Notes: generated by a model from the sequence alone, not told the origin. Shown: positions 25,768 through 39,417, counted from the first letter of the stretch. The stretch is DNA of 64,000 bases from Rallus limicola (GCA_022605955.1 JAKCOZ010000022.1:2604001-2668000); one strand, 5' to 3'. Numbers and translations are program-made.

Positions 25768-26793
25768 TTTTTCCCCCTTATTTATCATAAGTTTTGCCTT
25801 TCCATTAACAGAGGTTATTTCTTTCAAACAAAACTGCCTAAAGTAAGAGTCTCAAACAAGAACTTCAATAACTATTTCTAGAAGACTTCAATACACATAC
25901 TTACTTGACTATAAAATGTCTCTTAGCTAACCTTTAACTTAGAATGAAGGCTGACTGAGCTGTGATTTATTTTATATGGCAGCCTGTCTTAAAAAAAAAC
26001 AGGCAAAAGAAAGCAAAACATGGAAAAGCTTGAAAAGGAATCAATGTTTTCCATTTAATTCAGTTGAATAATGAAAAAACACTATTTGGGTCTAAACAAA
26101 AATTGTTCATTTGGCTTCAGAATGAAGTATTTTGGTTGGTTTTGTAATGTAAATAAGAACAGAACAAAGAGTTAAATTTTTTTCCCAATATTTATCCATA
26201 TTTTACTGAGAGATGTCATTTCAGAAGTGACAATCAAAAACTGAGTTTAAAAGCATGAAAATAAAGATTTTCTTCTTTAAGGAAGACTTCAAATTTCTTG
26301 AAATGAAGCATTTAATTAGCAATCGTGCAGGAGGGAAGAGGCTTACTTTCATCCACCTGACCCTGGACATGTGAATTAACAATATTCAGTCCAAACCCCT
26401 ACAAATTGCTAAATTTACACTTCCAAATTAAAAAAATTAAAAATTATCCAACTCATTTTGGAACAAACCCATCTCCCCCCTTTATCAGTCTATAGAACAA
26501 GTGAACAGTGCAGTAATGTAGCTGAACAAATTGAAGAAAATTTCTTTGGAGATTCAATTGTAGTTACTCTCTCTTCTCCCTACCCTGTGTTCAGCTTCTT
26601 TTGCCTTAAGCTTCACTTCACTTACTCCCTTGGCAGTACATTTGCCTACTTCTTTCATGAAGACATCACCTTTTGGAAAGGACACAGAAAAGCCATTTGT
26701 CATCCCAGAGGAGCCTGTATCTGGTATCTAGCACTGTTCTCTCACCCCTATTAGATCCCAGATTAAATAGAAGTTATCAGCTGTCACGATTTC

Positions 26794-26806
26794 TTTTTTT
26801 TTTTTT
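26794..26806. repeat. Poly-T run (13) in a pyrimidine tract
   Basis: Thirteen T followed by CTTTGCAG. Either plain low-complexity sequence or the polypyrimidine tract of a 3' splice site on the plus strand. Confidence 0.85.
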
Positions 26807-29800
26807 CTTTGCAGCCTGTGTCCTCCTGGAGCAGGGCAAGAGAACAGGATTCCTGCAGCCCATCACCCCCAGGAGCTGTAAAAGGACTTGACATTGGGAT
26901 GCTCAGAGCCCTTTATGGTTGGAGGCTCTTCAGCTCCACAAAGCTGTAAATGCTTTACCCTCAGATTTCTACAGCAGCTCTTTCTCATGTTCTTTCCTGT
27001 CAGTGTTGTTCTGTTGTTGTCTGTGGATAAGCAATGCAAGACCCTGCTAGTACTTTTCAAAGTTTTCCTTACAGGTGAAAGTGGATTCCCTTGTCTTCCT
27101 CTGACATTTCAATAGCTTGAGTTGAATCTGGAAAGCTTCTGAAAAATCAGTTCATTTCAACTAATTGCCCAAAAGATTGGAAACTTTTTGAGGATTATCC
27201 CAAACCACAGGGTTTAGCATTTTTTCCTCAGCCTTTGAGACTTTCCCCCCCAAAAAACCCCAACGATTTTCCTTTCCATCTCATCTGTTTTCTTTCAAAG
27301 ACCACCTTCAGCATCAGTTCGCATATTTCATATTCATTTCCAGAAGGAACCCAGGTACTCTGATGTTTGTGCTCAACACAGCTTCGAGACTGGTGCCAGC
27401 AGATACCTGGATTAACACACATGGCCAGAAGAGCAATGCCATTACCTATGTACTAACCCACAAGGGAGTATAGAATTTTTAAATTGCATTTAATCCCATC
27501 AAGAGGTGAGGCATTTTGTGCTGCTAACATGAGACATAAAAGATTTCTAAGCAGCATCTTGTTCACAGGTGGAGCTGACCAGGAAAAAAGATTAGATGAG
27601 TTACGAGCTAACTTTTTCTTTTTTTCTTTTTTTCTGGTCAGCAGAGTTCCTTCTGGTCTGGATCCTCTCAGATGCTCACACTACCATGGAGAGACCTTGC
27701 TTATCATTACTAAAACGCTACTACTGAAATAACATTATATGGCAAAACACCTCTTCCTTCCTTTCCTATGAAAATGTCCAATGGGCAAAACTTTTGAGAT
27801 TACTTTTATTGAGATTTTTTTTTTTAATGCAAAGAATTAGGGATAAGTATGCATTACTAACACCTTAATCCATTATGAGAAGTTATCTTCTTAGAATCCA
27901 AATAGTTGGAGACTGAATTGCATTATCAATTATAACCTGATGCTCAAAATAGAGCCCTGAAAGAGCTGGCAAAGAAAATATCTTGCCACTAGTATCCATG
28001 CTCAGCATGCCTGACATATGTCTTTAATTAGGGGTGATAGCTGTTAATGTCTCTTTTTATAAGAGAGTCAATGCATGTGCAGACATCCTGTGATTTGGGC
28101 TTTAGCCCTGTCACTGTGGGATATCAGGTGCAGCCCCATACATACACATGAACTGGGAAAAAATACCTTAAATACAAAGGAGCTGATATCTACCTGGGTT
28201 TCTGCCTCCCTCACTGATCTCAGAGGGCTGGACACTGCACAGGATGGGATGGAATTTGCCATGTTAGAGATCACCATTATACTTTTTAAAAAGGAGGATG
28301 TTTAGGCATGATCAAGGTTAAACTTAAAAAGCTTTTATTCTATTTTCCACATCTCTGGTTTTGAAGAATCTTCCTTTCCCCCTGACTACTGTGCATTTAT
28401 GAGAGGCAGTAAGACCCTGGATTTAACAGAAAGGCTAACAACTGAAGTTTTTCTAGCAATACTCCCAAGAAGAGTGAGAGAGATCAGGAAGCATGAACTC
28501 CACACAAAATCTGAAGACTTTAAAAGCTTTCAACATTTTTACTTAAAAGGAAAGGAAACCATACAGAAAAAGACAAGGATCTGGAGATAATATTTAGAGC
28601 ATGGATCTTAATCTGGTTCCCTCATAGCTCAGTTTGAATATCCTGGGCTTTAGCATCTGTTCCGAGCTCTCCCTCCTGTCATCTGGTATGTTTCCACAAA
28701 AAGTTTTCATTTTTGATGAATTTGCCAAGGCGACAGTTCTGCTGAAAATGCCATTACCGGGTTCGCATTCATCTCCATGGTAATTCACATGTTTCTCATC
28801 TCCACACTGGCATTTTTTTTGAGTGCATCCATCACTAGTACCTGCTGCTACAGAAATGATTCCATCTGATCCCAAAGTTGTGATGTTCCTGACTTACCTT
28901 TTGCCCTTCAAAAGCCAGAGCTCTTCTCTAGCAGAAGACTCTGAGGAGGCTAACTAAATCTGGAGCCCTGTGATCTATCATCCTTTTTGAGGGGACTGCT
29001 TTAAGCCAATGTGGGACATGCTTTCTACTGGGGTGTACCAAGCACCAAACAGAGGGTAGGTAGGCTGAAATATGAACACTGGGATGGGGAATAGAAATAG
29101 CCAAGACGTTCTAGTTTACATATGCTCCAAGAGCCCAGACAGTAGGCCACAAGCAAGCTGCTTTCTGTTCCACAGTGAGCAAACAGCAGCTGAAGACACT
29201 GCCTAAGCACATTACCTGAGTTCAAACAGGAAGAGCTACCAGAAATTAGGAAAGACAATGCCACTTTCTAGATAGTTATCACGTAGAAAGAAAAGGAAGG
29301 GATGAGATCCGAGCAAGAATGGCAAAAAGATTGAAAGCCAAACTATTGCCAGCAAGAGAAGGCAACTAAATTCTACCTCTTCCCTTGGTGAGCCAGCTGC
29401 TTCACCAGGGTAACACCCCTGTTTTTTCCTGTGTCCTTCCCATTTGCCCTTTTCCATGCCCTGTTGCACAGGGATGTGTAAACCAAACTCAGTCCATCTT
29501 CCCAGCACACACCTGGGTGCCTCTGTCAGTGTTGAGTTCAACCATCTCGCAGAGCCCTCCACACAACTTCTACTGGTATTCAGGACGGATGAAACAGTAG
29601 TTAGCAGCTCCAGGAGACAGGCAAAGCAAAGCTAAAATGCTTTCAAATGCAGTGAGAAAAATGATAGAAAATGTCAAGAAAAATCTGGCAAATTGAGAAA
29701 AAGGCACTGTCCCATCTCTTCCACTCTGCATGTAGGTTCAGAAGTTCCTGGAGTCCCTTTCAAGCAAGCTACACATTGTACCCAAAACTGTATTTGGAAG

Positions 29801-29873
29801 TTTTACAAGTGGATGTTAATCAATGTGTCAGCTCCTAATGCTGAATCACTGACTTAAGTCAGAAAGTGCTGTG

Positions 29874-29893
29874 CTCAGCACTTCTACAGGATA
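29874..29893. repeat. Short perfect hairpin
   Basis: Arms AAGTGCTG (29874-29881) and CAGCACTT (29886-29893) are exact reverse complements around a four-base loop. No run of T follows and no function is evident. Confidence 0.85.
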
Positions 29894-32052
29894 TTTCCAA
29901 AAGCCTTAGATCAAGATAAAAACTGCTGGAATGGTTTTAACTAATTTCTAGCAATGAAAATAACAAACTGGAAGTTTAGTGATACAGTAAGAAATAAAAA
30001 ATATATATTAAAAAAGAAAGAACAAAGGTCAGGGAAACAGGTACCTATCCAAGAGTTCTGCCAGGGTAAACTACAAAGCCCTAAAGTTACGTGAAGGTAT
30101 ATGCAACTAGCATTAGTATATTATGTATCTGCTTGAGAAGTTAGTGTAATACAGGGACAGCAAGTGATCTTTCTCTCTAAACTTCATATCAGGCTGGACA
30201 AAGATTTTAAATGAGTAGCATGTAGCTGCTTTTTTGCTTTTAACAATCCTCTTTCTCTCCCTCTAGACATTCCTCTTCTAAATAAAAAACAAAGTTCTTT
30301 CAACTGGCAGATCACACACCACAGCAAGTCAATAGAATTATTTGCTTTCCTCAGTCATCCTTCCTTCTACAAAGTGTAGTGCTAGGACGCTGAATTCAGT
30401 TATGAAAATAAATGCATCACTTTTTAATGTGTGACTAAAGCATAAAGAAATTTAATACCAGACACCAGCAAAATATGCAGTGAGGGTTTAGTCATGTGCT
30501 TTGATACACATGAATCAAGAAGGGCTTTTCTACAGGCTATTATAGCAAGCTGTGTGGTTATAAGTTGTCAGGCCTTGAAACACAGAACCAAGGTCCCAAA
30601 ACAAAACAGACCCAGAGATGATAGAAGTGGCGAGTAAGAGAAGATACAAGCAGGATCAAACTGTGGAAGTTGCACTGTGCTAGAAGTCTCTGTTTCAAGA
30701 CATGGATTTAATAACAATACTCAGAGGAACACAAAAAAAGAAAGGCCTAGCTTTTCTCCTGGTCAATTTTACTGCAGAAGTATCAACCTCTCAGACATGC
30801 ATTCTGCCTAAGACTGGGAATAGTAGCAGGGACTACTTTGAGCAAGACTGGGGAGCACACGGTGTGCTTGTATAGTTTATAAGTATACTTGAAAACTAAT
30901 GAGCAATAGCAACCTGCAAACTGGAACACTATTGGTTTTAACTCTACGAAATGCACCCGGGAGATACAGGCTGGTAGGTGAAATAAAGGAAATGGCATTC
31001 CCTTCCTCTAGATAACAGTGGTGATGACTCCATGCAGCATTACTTATTTAAATTATATACAACTTGCATCTATAAGGGATTTTGGAAGTAGGGCAGTAAC
31101 AAACATTAAAGCATTAGGCTCACTTATTTTACCTGCTAACTGAACCGGCAGTAAACAGTACAGCTGACTAAAGGCATGCAGGTTACAAGAGCATTAAAGG
31201 AGATACCAAGATTACATTTTAATTTAATTAAGACTTTGTGAACACCAATTTTATTCAAGGGGACAAATTTTGTTCATTTCTTTTAGCATATATCTGGACC
31301 AGATAAAGAGACCATCACGATAATCAGAGCAAATACAGTGTTGATTTTACAGGGACTGGTGAACTTTATTGTTTGAAAGCCATTGTGTTTCACTCAGCAT
31401 TAACGTTAAGAATGCAAGAACTGAAAATGAAATACACTGCAAAGTTACTTTTCATGGGCACAGATTTATAAATCCCTGGGTTATGATTGCCATCCTAGAA
31501 ACCCATGACCGGTCTGATTCAGCCATCTCAGCTAGCAGTTACCAAACAGCCACATATAGATCTGTGCAGTTTCTGTGTGAGACCCATTGAGACCTCAGTG
31601 ATTTCATACAGACTGCGGCCCTTCTTTTCCCCTGTCCTTCCCCTGTGAGCAGTCCTCAAGTCAGTGTTTTCACAAAGCAGACATAGCAGAAGTGAGCAGT
31701 GTTAGAAAATCAGTGTTTCTGTCACTCTTAATGTAGGTCCTGAAACTACATGGTCTTCTAAATGGCAGAGAAAAACAGATGGCAGCTCTCAGCCCCAGCC
31801 CAAATAGAGATGTAGGTGTCAGAACATCTACTTTGACCCATGGGGCTGCAAACACTCTTCTGGGCATAGGGACCTACCTCCACCCCTTCATGATCAAAGT
31901 AAGGTGCAGAGTCCAGTTGATTAATATGGAATGGAGGCCCATAGACTCACAAATTGGTGACTAGATGTTTGCATCACTAGGTCCTTTTCAAAGACATGTA
32001 ACTGACCATCATGATTCAGATCTACATGCCTGTCTGGTGGGGGGCCCAAAGC

Positions 32053-32085
32053 AAAAAAAAAAAAAACCAAACCAAAAAAACCCCA
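32053..32085. repeat. Poly-A followed by A/C-rich sequence
   Basis: Fourteen A (32053-32066) grade into CCAAACC-type sequence and a CCCC run. No transposon is recognisable next to it. Confidence 0.85.
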
Positions 32086-35000
32086 GCATTTAGTGCAATA
32101 AGATGACATGTTGGCATCTGAGAGGGATGTTACTCCAGTTTAACCTGAGATGTGCTCGAAGGAAGATCTCACAGGCAACCACGCATGCCTGTCCCACTGA
32201 GGGAATAAAAAATAGATTTGTGAATCTGTGACCATATTTGTTCCATTCAACCTCTTCCAGGTGTTATGGCAAAATAATGTGACATCTTTTCTGAAAAAAA
32301 ATGGCAATATAAGAAATTCAGTGATATGCTCAAAACTCCATAAAGCACCAAATATCAGAAGCCAATAAAGAATGCATAATACCTACTTCATAGTCCCACG
32401 CACTGCCTATCCCCCTTATCTTACACTTCTCACTTCAAAGCAGCTTAAAATACCTCCCTGACTGAAAATAATTTCCAGACTTTGCACAGAGATTATTTCA
32501 CCCATCAGTAAAAGGCAGTCATTTCTGAAGTAGCATTTAACAGAGCACGGCAGCCTGGAACAAAAGGTGAAGAATAACTTATTTAAATGAAATGTGGGAG
32601 GAAATCTAGAAAGGCAGAACTTTTCTTTCAAAATTAGCTCAGGATATTGGTTAAAAAAAATTCTGCACGTTGTGAAGATTACAACAAGCTGCTGAAAGAC
32701 AAGATCTGAGATGTTTCACAAGTTGATCAGCCCATCTCCCCCCCACTATCTTGATATAGCAACTTAATATTAACTCCACTGCTGAAGGATTTTAGTTAGA
32801 AAGCCACCAACTACATCTCAAACACATTCCCTGGTGACCATTCATCCAACACTGACTAGACTAATTCAAATAACTTAGGGCAATCAGGCAGCAGGCAATA
32901 CAAAGTATAAGACAACTACCATTTATATAGGAATTCCTTCTACCAGCAAATTAAAGGCTTATCTAACTCATTTCTTCAGCCAATCACAAAGAATCCTATG
33001 GCTTCTTTTTGGGAAGCAATTTGTCTTGTTGATTTTCTCCAACATCTCCCTTGCAGCATAGGATCACATTGTGGACAGCTGTCTGGCCTGGGAATCCTTC
33101 CCTTAATAAACACACTTACTGGACATAAGCAACATTTCAGTCATTCCCATCTGTCTGGGTAGCATGTTTCCCTGCAGCCCTCCTAACAGATTTTTGCCAG
33201 GGGATACTGCCACCAGGCTGTTGAGGAGCTTTGCTAGTCATCCCATTGCATATGGAATAAGATATTTCTATTAAAGGCACTCTCTGTGCCAGGAACTAAG
33301 GCATCACATCCTCTGAGACTTACACCTGCTATCTAACACAAAACCCACTGCAACCCAGCAGAGGAAGGTACAGAGCTCATGTCCACCACGGGCTGCCAAC
33401 AAGACAGCTTGTGTTGCCTCGTGTGACTAGAAAAGCTACAAAGGTCAAGTCTTCTGACTGCCTGAAAACCAACAAGGGGAAAGAACACACTATGAAAGGT
33501 TCTGATATGACATTTCATTGCATAGCATCTTAAGAGACAAATTGTGGACATTAGAGTTAACTGTGCAGAGCTTATCCCACAGGAAGAAAACAAAAGCTGC
33601 TGCAAAGGGACAATTACATGACACAAAAATAATACCTGCACCTTTTTTTTTTTTCCTTCACAAAGTCTCTGCATTCTCAGTCTTTGAATGGCAAAGTCAA
33701 AGGAGGGAAAGCTCTTTCTTGCATTGGTAGCTTCTATGGTACCCAGACAAATGTCCATGCTGTTTTTCTAGGAATTTTCTACCGCTTTTCTGTTACATTG
33801 AGATTTTGTGGAATAATAAAGAGCTTCAGGGCACAAAGCCTCTGGTAGGAGCTGGTTCATACCTCATGAGGTTTTTCTTCTGAGCAGTATGACCTCCAAG
33901 AAGCTGACTAATAATGATGGCTGCTTGCTGCCATCTTAGCACCTTCCCCCAGCTAGGGAGCATGAAGAGGGCTGCTTGGGATTTTGTCCCATGGAAGCTG
34001 CAGCTACTTCAGGAGCAATTTTAGGGCAAAGAAAAAGACAACACAGATTGATAACTTCATCTAACAGGAACAGGTGTCTGACTTAAAGATGTTTACAGAC
34101 ATCTAAGGTTAGAAATATTTTTATAACATCCCCCCTCCCAAATAAACCCAACAAAAACTCCCAAAGCAATAAGTGTGCTCAGTCAATAATTCTTTGCTTA
34201 TCCTAGATATTCTCAAAGATAATTATCCTTGGAAAAACATCATTTATTGAGGTTTTCCTCTCCCAACTGATTTATCCTGACTGCTCTCACAAAGAAATTA
34301 AAATCTCTTTCTCTATTTAGTATTTAAAATAATCTATTGCCTGAAACCAGACAGCAGAAATCCACATTATAATTTTGCTTGAAGAGTAAAAAGAGATAAA
34401 TCCCTTCTTTGGGATAAAATTATCTTTCATACCTTTGAAAACAACGGTGTAAGGAATCACACATTATAGATTATTAAATACTGTAACATGAAAATCAGCC
34501 TCTAACAAAAACCCACTCCAGAGAATGTTCTTGAATACCAGTACCATCACCTTCTCACAGAATCCAGGATTTGTGCACCCCTCCCACATGAGGAGAGTTA
34601 ACAGCTAAGGAAAGCTAATAATGTTTCTATCCTGCAGCAATAACAAGAAGGTAGATCTCATCGGCAGCCTCAGGAACCTACTCCATTCCCAAGTTACAAT
34701 GCTGCAAGTTAATTTCCTGACTTACATGGCTCCAATATAACAACATTATTTTGTAATTAATACTGTTTACTTTGTGTCAAAACCTAAATTCCTTTGCCAT
34801 TAAAATAATAGGCAAGGAGTTTAAAGGCTTTATCACACTACTGGAGAAAAAAATAATCAGTTCCAGCTGTCAAAAATAACATAAGCCATGAACATAGCCA
34901 AAATAATTCTAACATCTTAGACCCAACTGAGATGAGAACATAAATACTACAAATGACTTCTATAAAATTCTTATCTCTGTTAGAAAACAGTTCTTTCTAC

Positions 35001-35777
35001 AAGATCTTTTGTGATCCTGTCTTGGTCTCCAACATTTTCTAGACCTCTAAGAGAATCTTTTTACATTATTTTTTAACATGCCATTAGAAAGCTCAAGTAG
35101 CAGACATCAAACAGCTATTTACACAACTGTTCAAGAAGGCATTTAGTAGCTCCACATAGCAAAACTTGTGCAGTTATGAGATCAATATATATAACATTAT
35201 CACTTAAGAACCACATTAAAAAAATTTGAAATAATCTTTAGAGATCTCCAACTTTCCCTCCTGCAGAAAAAGATATATTTGAATGTGATAGAAAATCCCA
35301 TTTCTTAGAGTTCACCAAATTTGGTTCTGACCAACCAGGAGGCGGCCCTTGAGACACAAACACCATCACATCCAGCCATCCCTAATGTTGACAATACCAG
35401 AAATTCTAATAAAAATTCCAAGAGGTGCTTTATATCAAAGTTCATCAACAAAGCTAGAATTGAAGCTGGGAACATTCAGATGGTTTCAAAACATACATAC
35501 TGGCTGTGACTCAGCTGTAGTTAGTGCACCGCAGTACTCAGGACATACCACTGGCTTCCCTAATGGGACATGGGTTTCTCTAGTTCTTGGGTCAGATGTC
35601 GCAACTCCAGCCAGATGCTTTAGCAATTACAGAGAATCTGAAATGCCTTTGCTCTGCTATATTAAGTCTGCATCACCAAATCCTGAATACATAGAATGTA
35701 TTCGTTAGCAACTTGCTTCTTGCTTGGGTTAATAAAACATCTAGCTTTGGGTATCTACAGTTTATATTTGCTTGAAA

Positions 35778-35789
35778 ATATATATATAT
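35778..35789. repeat. AT dinucleotide run
   Basis: About six AT units, a short microsatellite. Confidence 0.85.
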
Positions 35790-37638
35790 TGTGTGAGAAA
35801 TTTGCATCAGGGCTTTTCAGTGTTTTATTTCATAATAAGGCGACAAAATCATCAGTAGATCTTATGTGTAGGCTTTAAATTCTAATGTTTCGCAGACAAG
35901 ATATTTAGTGTGTGGTGGTGTATTTTTACAATCCAGAGAGTCACCACCAGTGATACTGAAGGAGTTTTAAGTTTCCCAAGTCTGTCCTTTCCTCATTTTT
36001 ACAAGAGTAAAGCAAAATGTTGCAACAGGTACTTCTCTGCAAGAGCTTCTTAAAATAATATTTGTAGAATGGCCTTTGGTATACTGCTGATTTTAATTTA
36101 AGAGAGAAATAAATTTATCAACATGAAACAAAATCCCAGATAAGGGCTAGAAAAATTATTTCTATGTCTTTCTTAAATGCAGATCTGCCTGAAGTTATAC
36201 ATCACTGTGCTGTTTGTATGCAACATCAAAAAAACAAGCAGCAATGAGCTTGTGCCTGTGTCTCCACCAGCTGCACAGTGCCCTTAGCATTTTCATTTGG
36301 TTTTCTTTCCACTTGATATTCTGGCCCTCAGCCCATTGCACATCCAAGTCCTCCAATCCCCAAGCATCCCTGTTGCCCTTCTTTCACCTTCTTGGGGCTG
36401 CACTCAAAGGCATGTGCAACCATCAGCCAGGGTTTCACAGTTACGTGAACCAGATGGAACCTCTTGAGTTCACGCTAGTGTCACACATGATTCAACTCAG
36501 AGCCCAGTAATTAGACCATCTCCTGTTTCTGCCTGCATTTCTCGCTGGCGGAGATACAGGGGCATCTTATGCAATATTTGGGCTGCCTCCCTAGAGGGCG
36601 TCCATAGGGACAAACTGTCAGTAAGTACACAGACACCAATAGCCTTGATGCTCAGCACAACTCAAATTCACTCTAGCAAAGGAATCAGTGCAGTCAATCA
36701 GGTCATCTCCATTTTAAATACAGATGTGAACTTGCTAACAAATTAACTCTCTGAACTGCCTTTGCCCCCATCCAGACATCATTTGCAAGGGCACTCCCTG
36801 CTATGGTTTCTTAGCATGGTCTCATATTATTTGAAGGCTGAAAAGTATTTTGAAAAACATTTTGAAATGACAACGTCTCTTCAAAGAAGTATTTCTCTTC
36901 TCTTGATAAAACTGCTACTAAATATAAGCAATGCTGTCTTTGAAAACCTACAGAGAGCTAGGAAATGAGACATGATTCCTTAAATATAGCTTCCTATTTC
37001 TGAAGTGTACCTTTACCTAATACGTCCATAATGGCTAGAAAAGAATAGGACTGTGTAGGCACTTGAGCAGTGCTAGAAATGGGGAGGAGGAGGTGTTGCT
37101 TGCCTAGATTATTTCTAATAATGAAGAGGTTTTCATGCAGCCTTTAACCTACTAGAAATTGTATAATATACATTAAATTTCCTTTTTTCAGATCTTCATA
37201 ATCTGTCCAATGAAAGTAATGCTATTATCAACTGTCACTGGAGAATTGATGAATTTTGTCATTTCATGGGTTTTTTTGGAAAGATTATCCCTCACAAGGA
37301 TGATCATTACTTCCTTCTATCATCATTTGTTCTTTCTTAGAACTGCAGATCCTCCCAAGAACATAACTTAGTTCTGCTGGCCATACCCCACTGCTGACAA
37401 CCACTGTCTCAGTATTCCAGCTTAATATATCGATTCAGACACAAGGGATTCTGAAAACAGTTTAAAATATAAAAACAGAGAAAAAAATGCAAAATGAGGA
37501 AATGGGGGTTTATTTTTTTCCCCAAGTTTTCCTGTCCAGAAGCATTTAGATTCCTAGATATTTCAATATAAGTCAATTCTACCCAAACTGCACTTCATTA
37601 TTTGCTGTTTCTTGAAATAAACCATTATAAGTCTGTGC

Positions 37639-37677
37639 TATTCTTACCATGATCAGTATTTCTGATCATGAAGAATA
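37639..37677. repeat. 39-base hairpin with 16 paired bases
   Basis: The inner arms CATGATCAG (37648-37656) and CTGATCATG (37662-37670) pair perfectly around a five-base loop. The outer arms TATTCTT (37639-37645) and AAGAATA (37671-37677) also pair perfectly, leaving a two-base AC bulge on the left arm only. Pairing ends on both sides. At 16 pairs the stem is shorter than a typical pre-miRNA stem, so it is recorded simply as an inverted repeat. Confidence 0.9.
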
Positions 37678-39396
37678 TGCTAGCTAATCAATATAATACA
37701 CAATTCCATGACTGGAAAGCAAAACTGGGAAGAAGATTTGAGGGTGTCTCAAGTCAGCATACTGTCAGCTACTTATTGACCAACATAGGTGGCCCATTGC
37801 TTGAAGTTTTTCCTCTCAGAACTGAGTATATTTTCTAGAAGAGAAAAAACTAATTTTGATATGAATTACAAGGTAGGATTCCAGAGTGTGTGCAGTACAG
37901 GCTGTGTGGGGTGATCTGCCTTCTGTCATACACATCTCTGACACATCATGGCTTTATCACCCTCTCCCATTTGTAACAAACTGCTTCCATCTTGAAGACA
38001 ACTTGACTCATTACATTCAAAGTCACCTGTCACCTCCTGCACTTATTTCTTGATTCAAAAGGTCTTGGCAGAGATGAGGATTTCCCTGAAGCACCAAAGC
38101 CATCTATATCTCACTCCCTCTATCCTCCTTCTTTTGATCTCAAACCTTGCTAACTTCAGTGCAGTGACATTTATCCAAATTGCTATCACATCCTATTATT
38201 CTTCCTTCTCTTTTTCAGTTCTCCTTATTTGGCCCTTCACAGAGGAATGATAGACTGGTTTTTTGTTTATTTTGCCTGAAAGTTATGGGCACACAAAGGC
38301 TGACTGTAGTGTGAAGCAACTTCTGCAAACAGTGCTACAGCTTTTCCTCTCCTGTCCAAGTCAAACTTCCAAGGCATTTAAAACATATTGCTGATTCTAA
38401 GATTGCTTACAATTGCCATATTAATGTATTCTGAAGCAATTTCCAAATAACATTTGTAACAGATTATATAAAAAGCAGATATCATTTTCTCTTTAGCTAT
38501 ACGTGCATATTCACCTGCTGTTTCCTGTATAGCAATGAAATTCATAGCAATAAACAAAAATTCACAAGTTGAGACAAGATGTCTCATTACCATGGAGATA
38601 ATGTGGCCAATGCTATTAGAATCTCAGCCTCTATCTACATCTGGTGACTTCTGGGGAAAGAACAAATCACCAGAAATCAAAGAGCACTACCACAGTGTAT
38701 TGAGAGACAGTCACCAACACAGACCAGATGAAAAAAATGTTCTCTTTTTATCAGTTAAAGACACAAAAACAGAGCTTGCTGTGTCACTCTGTGTTGTCTT
38801 ATCACAGATGATCTGCTTAGATAATAGATAACCATTCAGCTGGTGATTTCTGCGTAGAGGAATCTCCCCAGACTCTCAGACTTCTTGTTTCAGGATTGAA
38901 CTGCTATCCGGAAAGCATTGTGAATAAGACTTTCTGTATATTCCCTTTCCCAAAGCCAGAGGCCAGGCCCCACTTAACTAGGGGGCCCTGGAGTCTGGGA
39001 TGGGAACACGTAGTGTGTTCTGTGTACACTCTCCTCAGCTTTCCAAGGAATTTTTCTTCCTTCCCCTCAATTGACAGAGACGAGTGCAATGTCTCAAATA
39101 AAACTGAATTAAATTTCCATTCTAGACAGAGAGCACAGGAGAAAACACAGATCCACACTTATGGACTTAAATATGCCTTCCTAAGGTGTTTTCCAGCCAG
39201 GGTTATCCTATGAGTCTCTAATAATTTCTAAATGCAAAAAACCAGCATAGGAAAAGGTTTCTTGATTGATTTCAATTTGCAGCATAATGGCTGTTTTGCC
39301 AGTGTTCCTTTCTGATAGTTGTGCTTTCTAGTGGTAGCTAATCTATGAACTGAAAAAAACAGGAAAATATTTATCTCCCTTCACTACTAACTCCTA

Positions 39397-39417
39397 CTGA
39401 GGCTTCCTAAGCCTCAG
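39397..39417. repeat. Perfect 9-bp hairpin, 3-base loop
   Basis: CTGAGGCTT (39397-39405) and AAGCCTCAG (39409-39417) are exact reverse complements separated by CCT. No function is evident. Confidence 0.9.

Larger units (their letters stand above)
17542..26760. other. Unannotated AT-rich DNA with simple repeats
   Basis: I recognise no gene or interspersed repeat in this 9 kb. It carries an A-run/T-run pair (18274-18300), poly-A at 19120-19131, an AAAC tract ending in poly-A (21698-21720), TTTA repeats (22019-22036), CTA repeats (22378-22400), an A/C-rich tract (24051-24090) and a G/T-rich tract (25726-25767). A GC-richer patch at about 21330-21620 contains only short unremarkable frames. Donor-like AACAG/GTAAGC occurs at 24937-24946 behind a 16-codon open frame, which is too short to mean anything alone. 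Confidence 0.6.
26761..33640. other. Unannotated DNA, a few splice-like signals
   Basis: No gene is recognised. At the left end, a 13-T run and CTTTGCAG (to 26814) form the best-looking 3' splice site in the window, followed by a 44-codon open frame. On the minus strand, AAAAG/GTAAGT spans 28902-28892, a near-consensus 5' splice site, but only 17 codons are open before it. A pyrimidine tract lies at 27613-27634, an 11-T run at 27815-27825, and an A-rich tract at 32053-32085. GC-richer patches (about 29390-29560) carry only short frames. Confidence 0.55.

Noticed and set aside
28594..28875. Cys-rich 93-codon minus-strand frame (GCTQKKCQCGDE)
   Set aside because: Cysteine spacing does not match a known EGF, zinc-finger or defensin pattern that I can name.
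33333..33758. Longest open frame, 141 codons, minus strand
   Set aside because: No motif or family resemblance, low-complexity lysine run from a poly-A/T tract, and a length within chance for 64 kb in six frames.
35349..35708. 119-codon plus-strand frame
   Set aside because: No domain, signal peptide or family resemblance, and no splice or promoter context.
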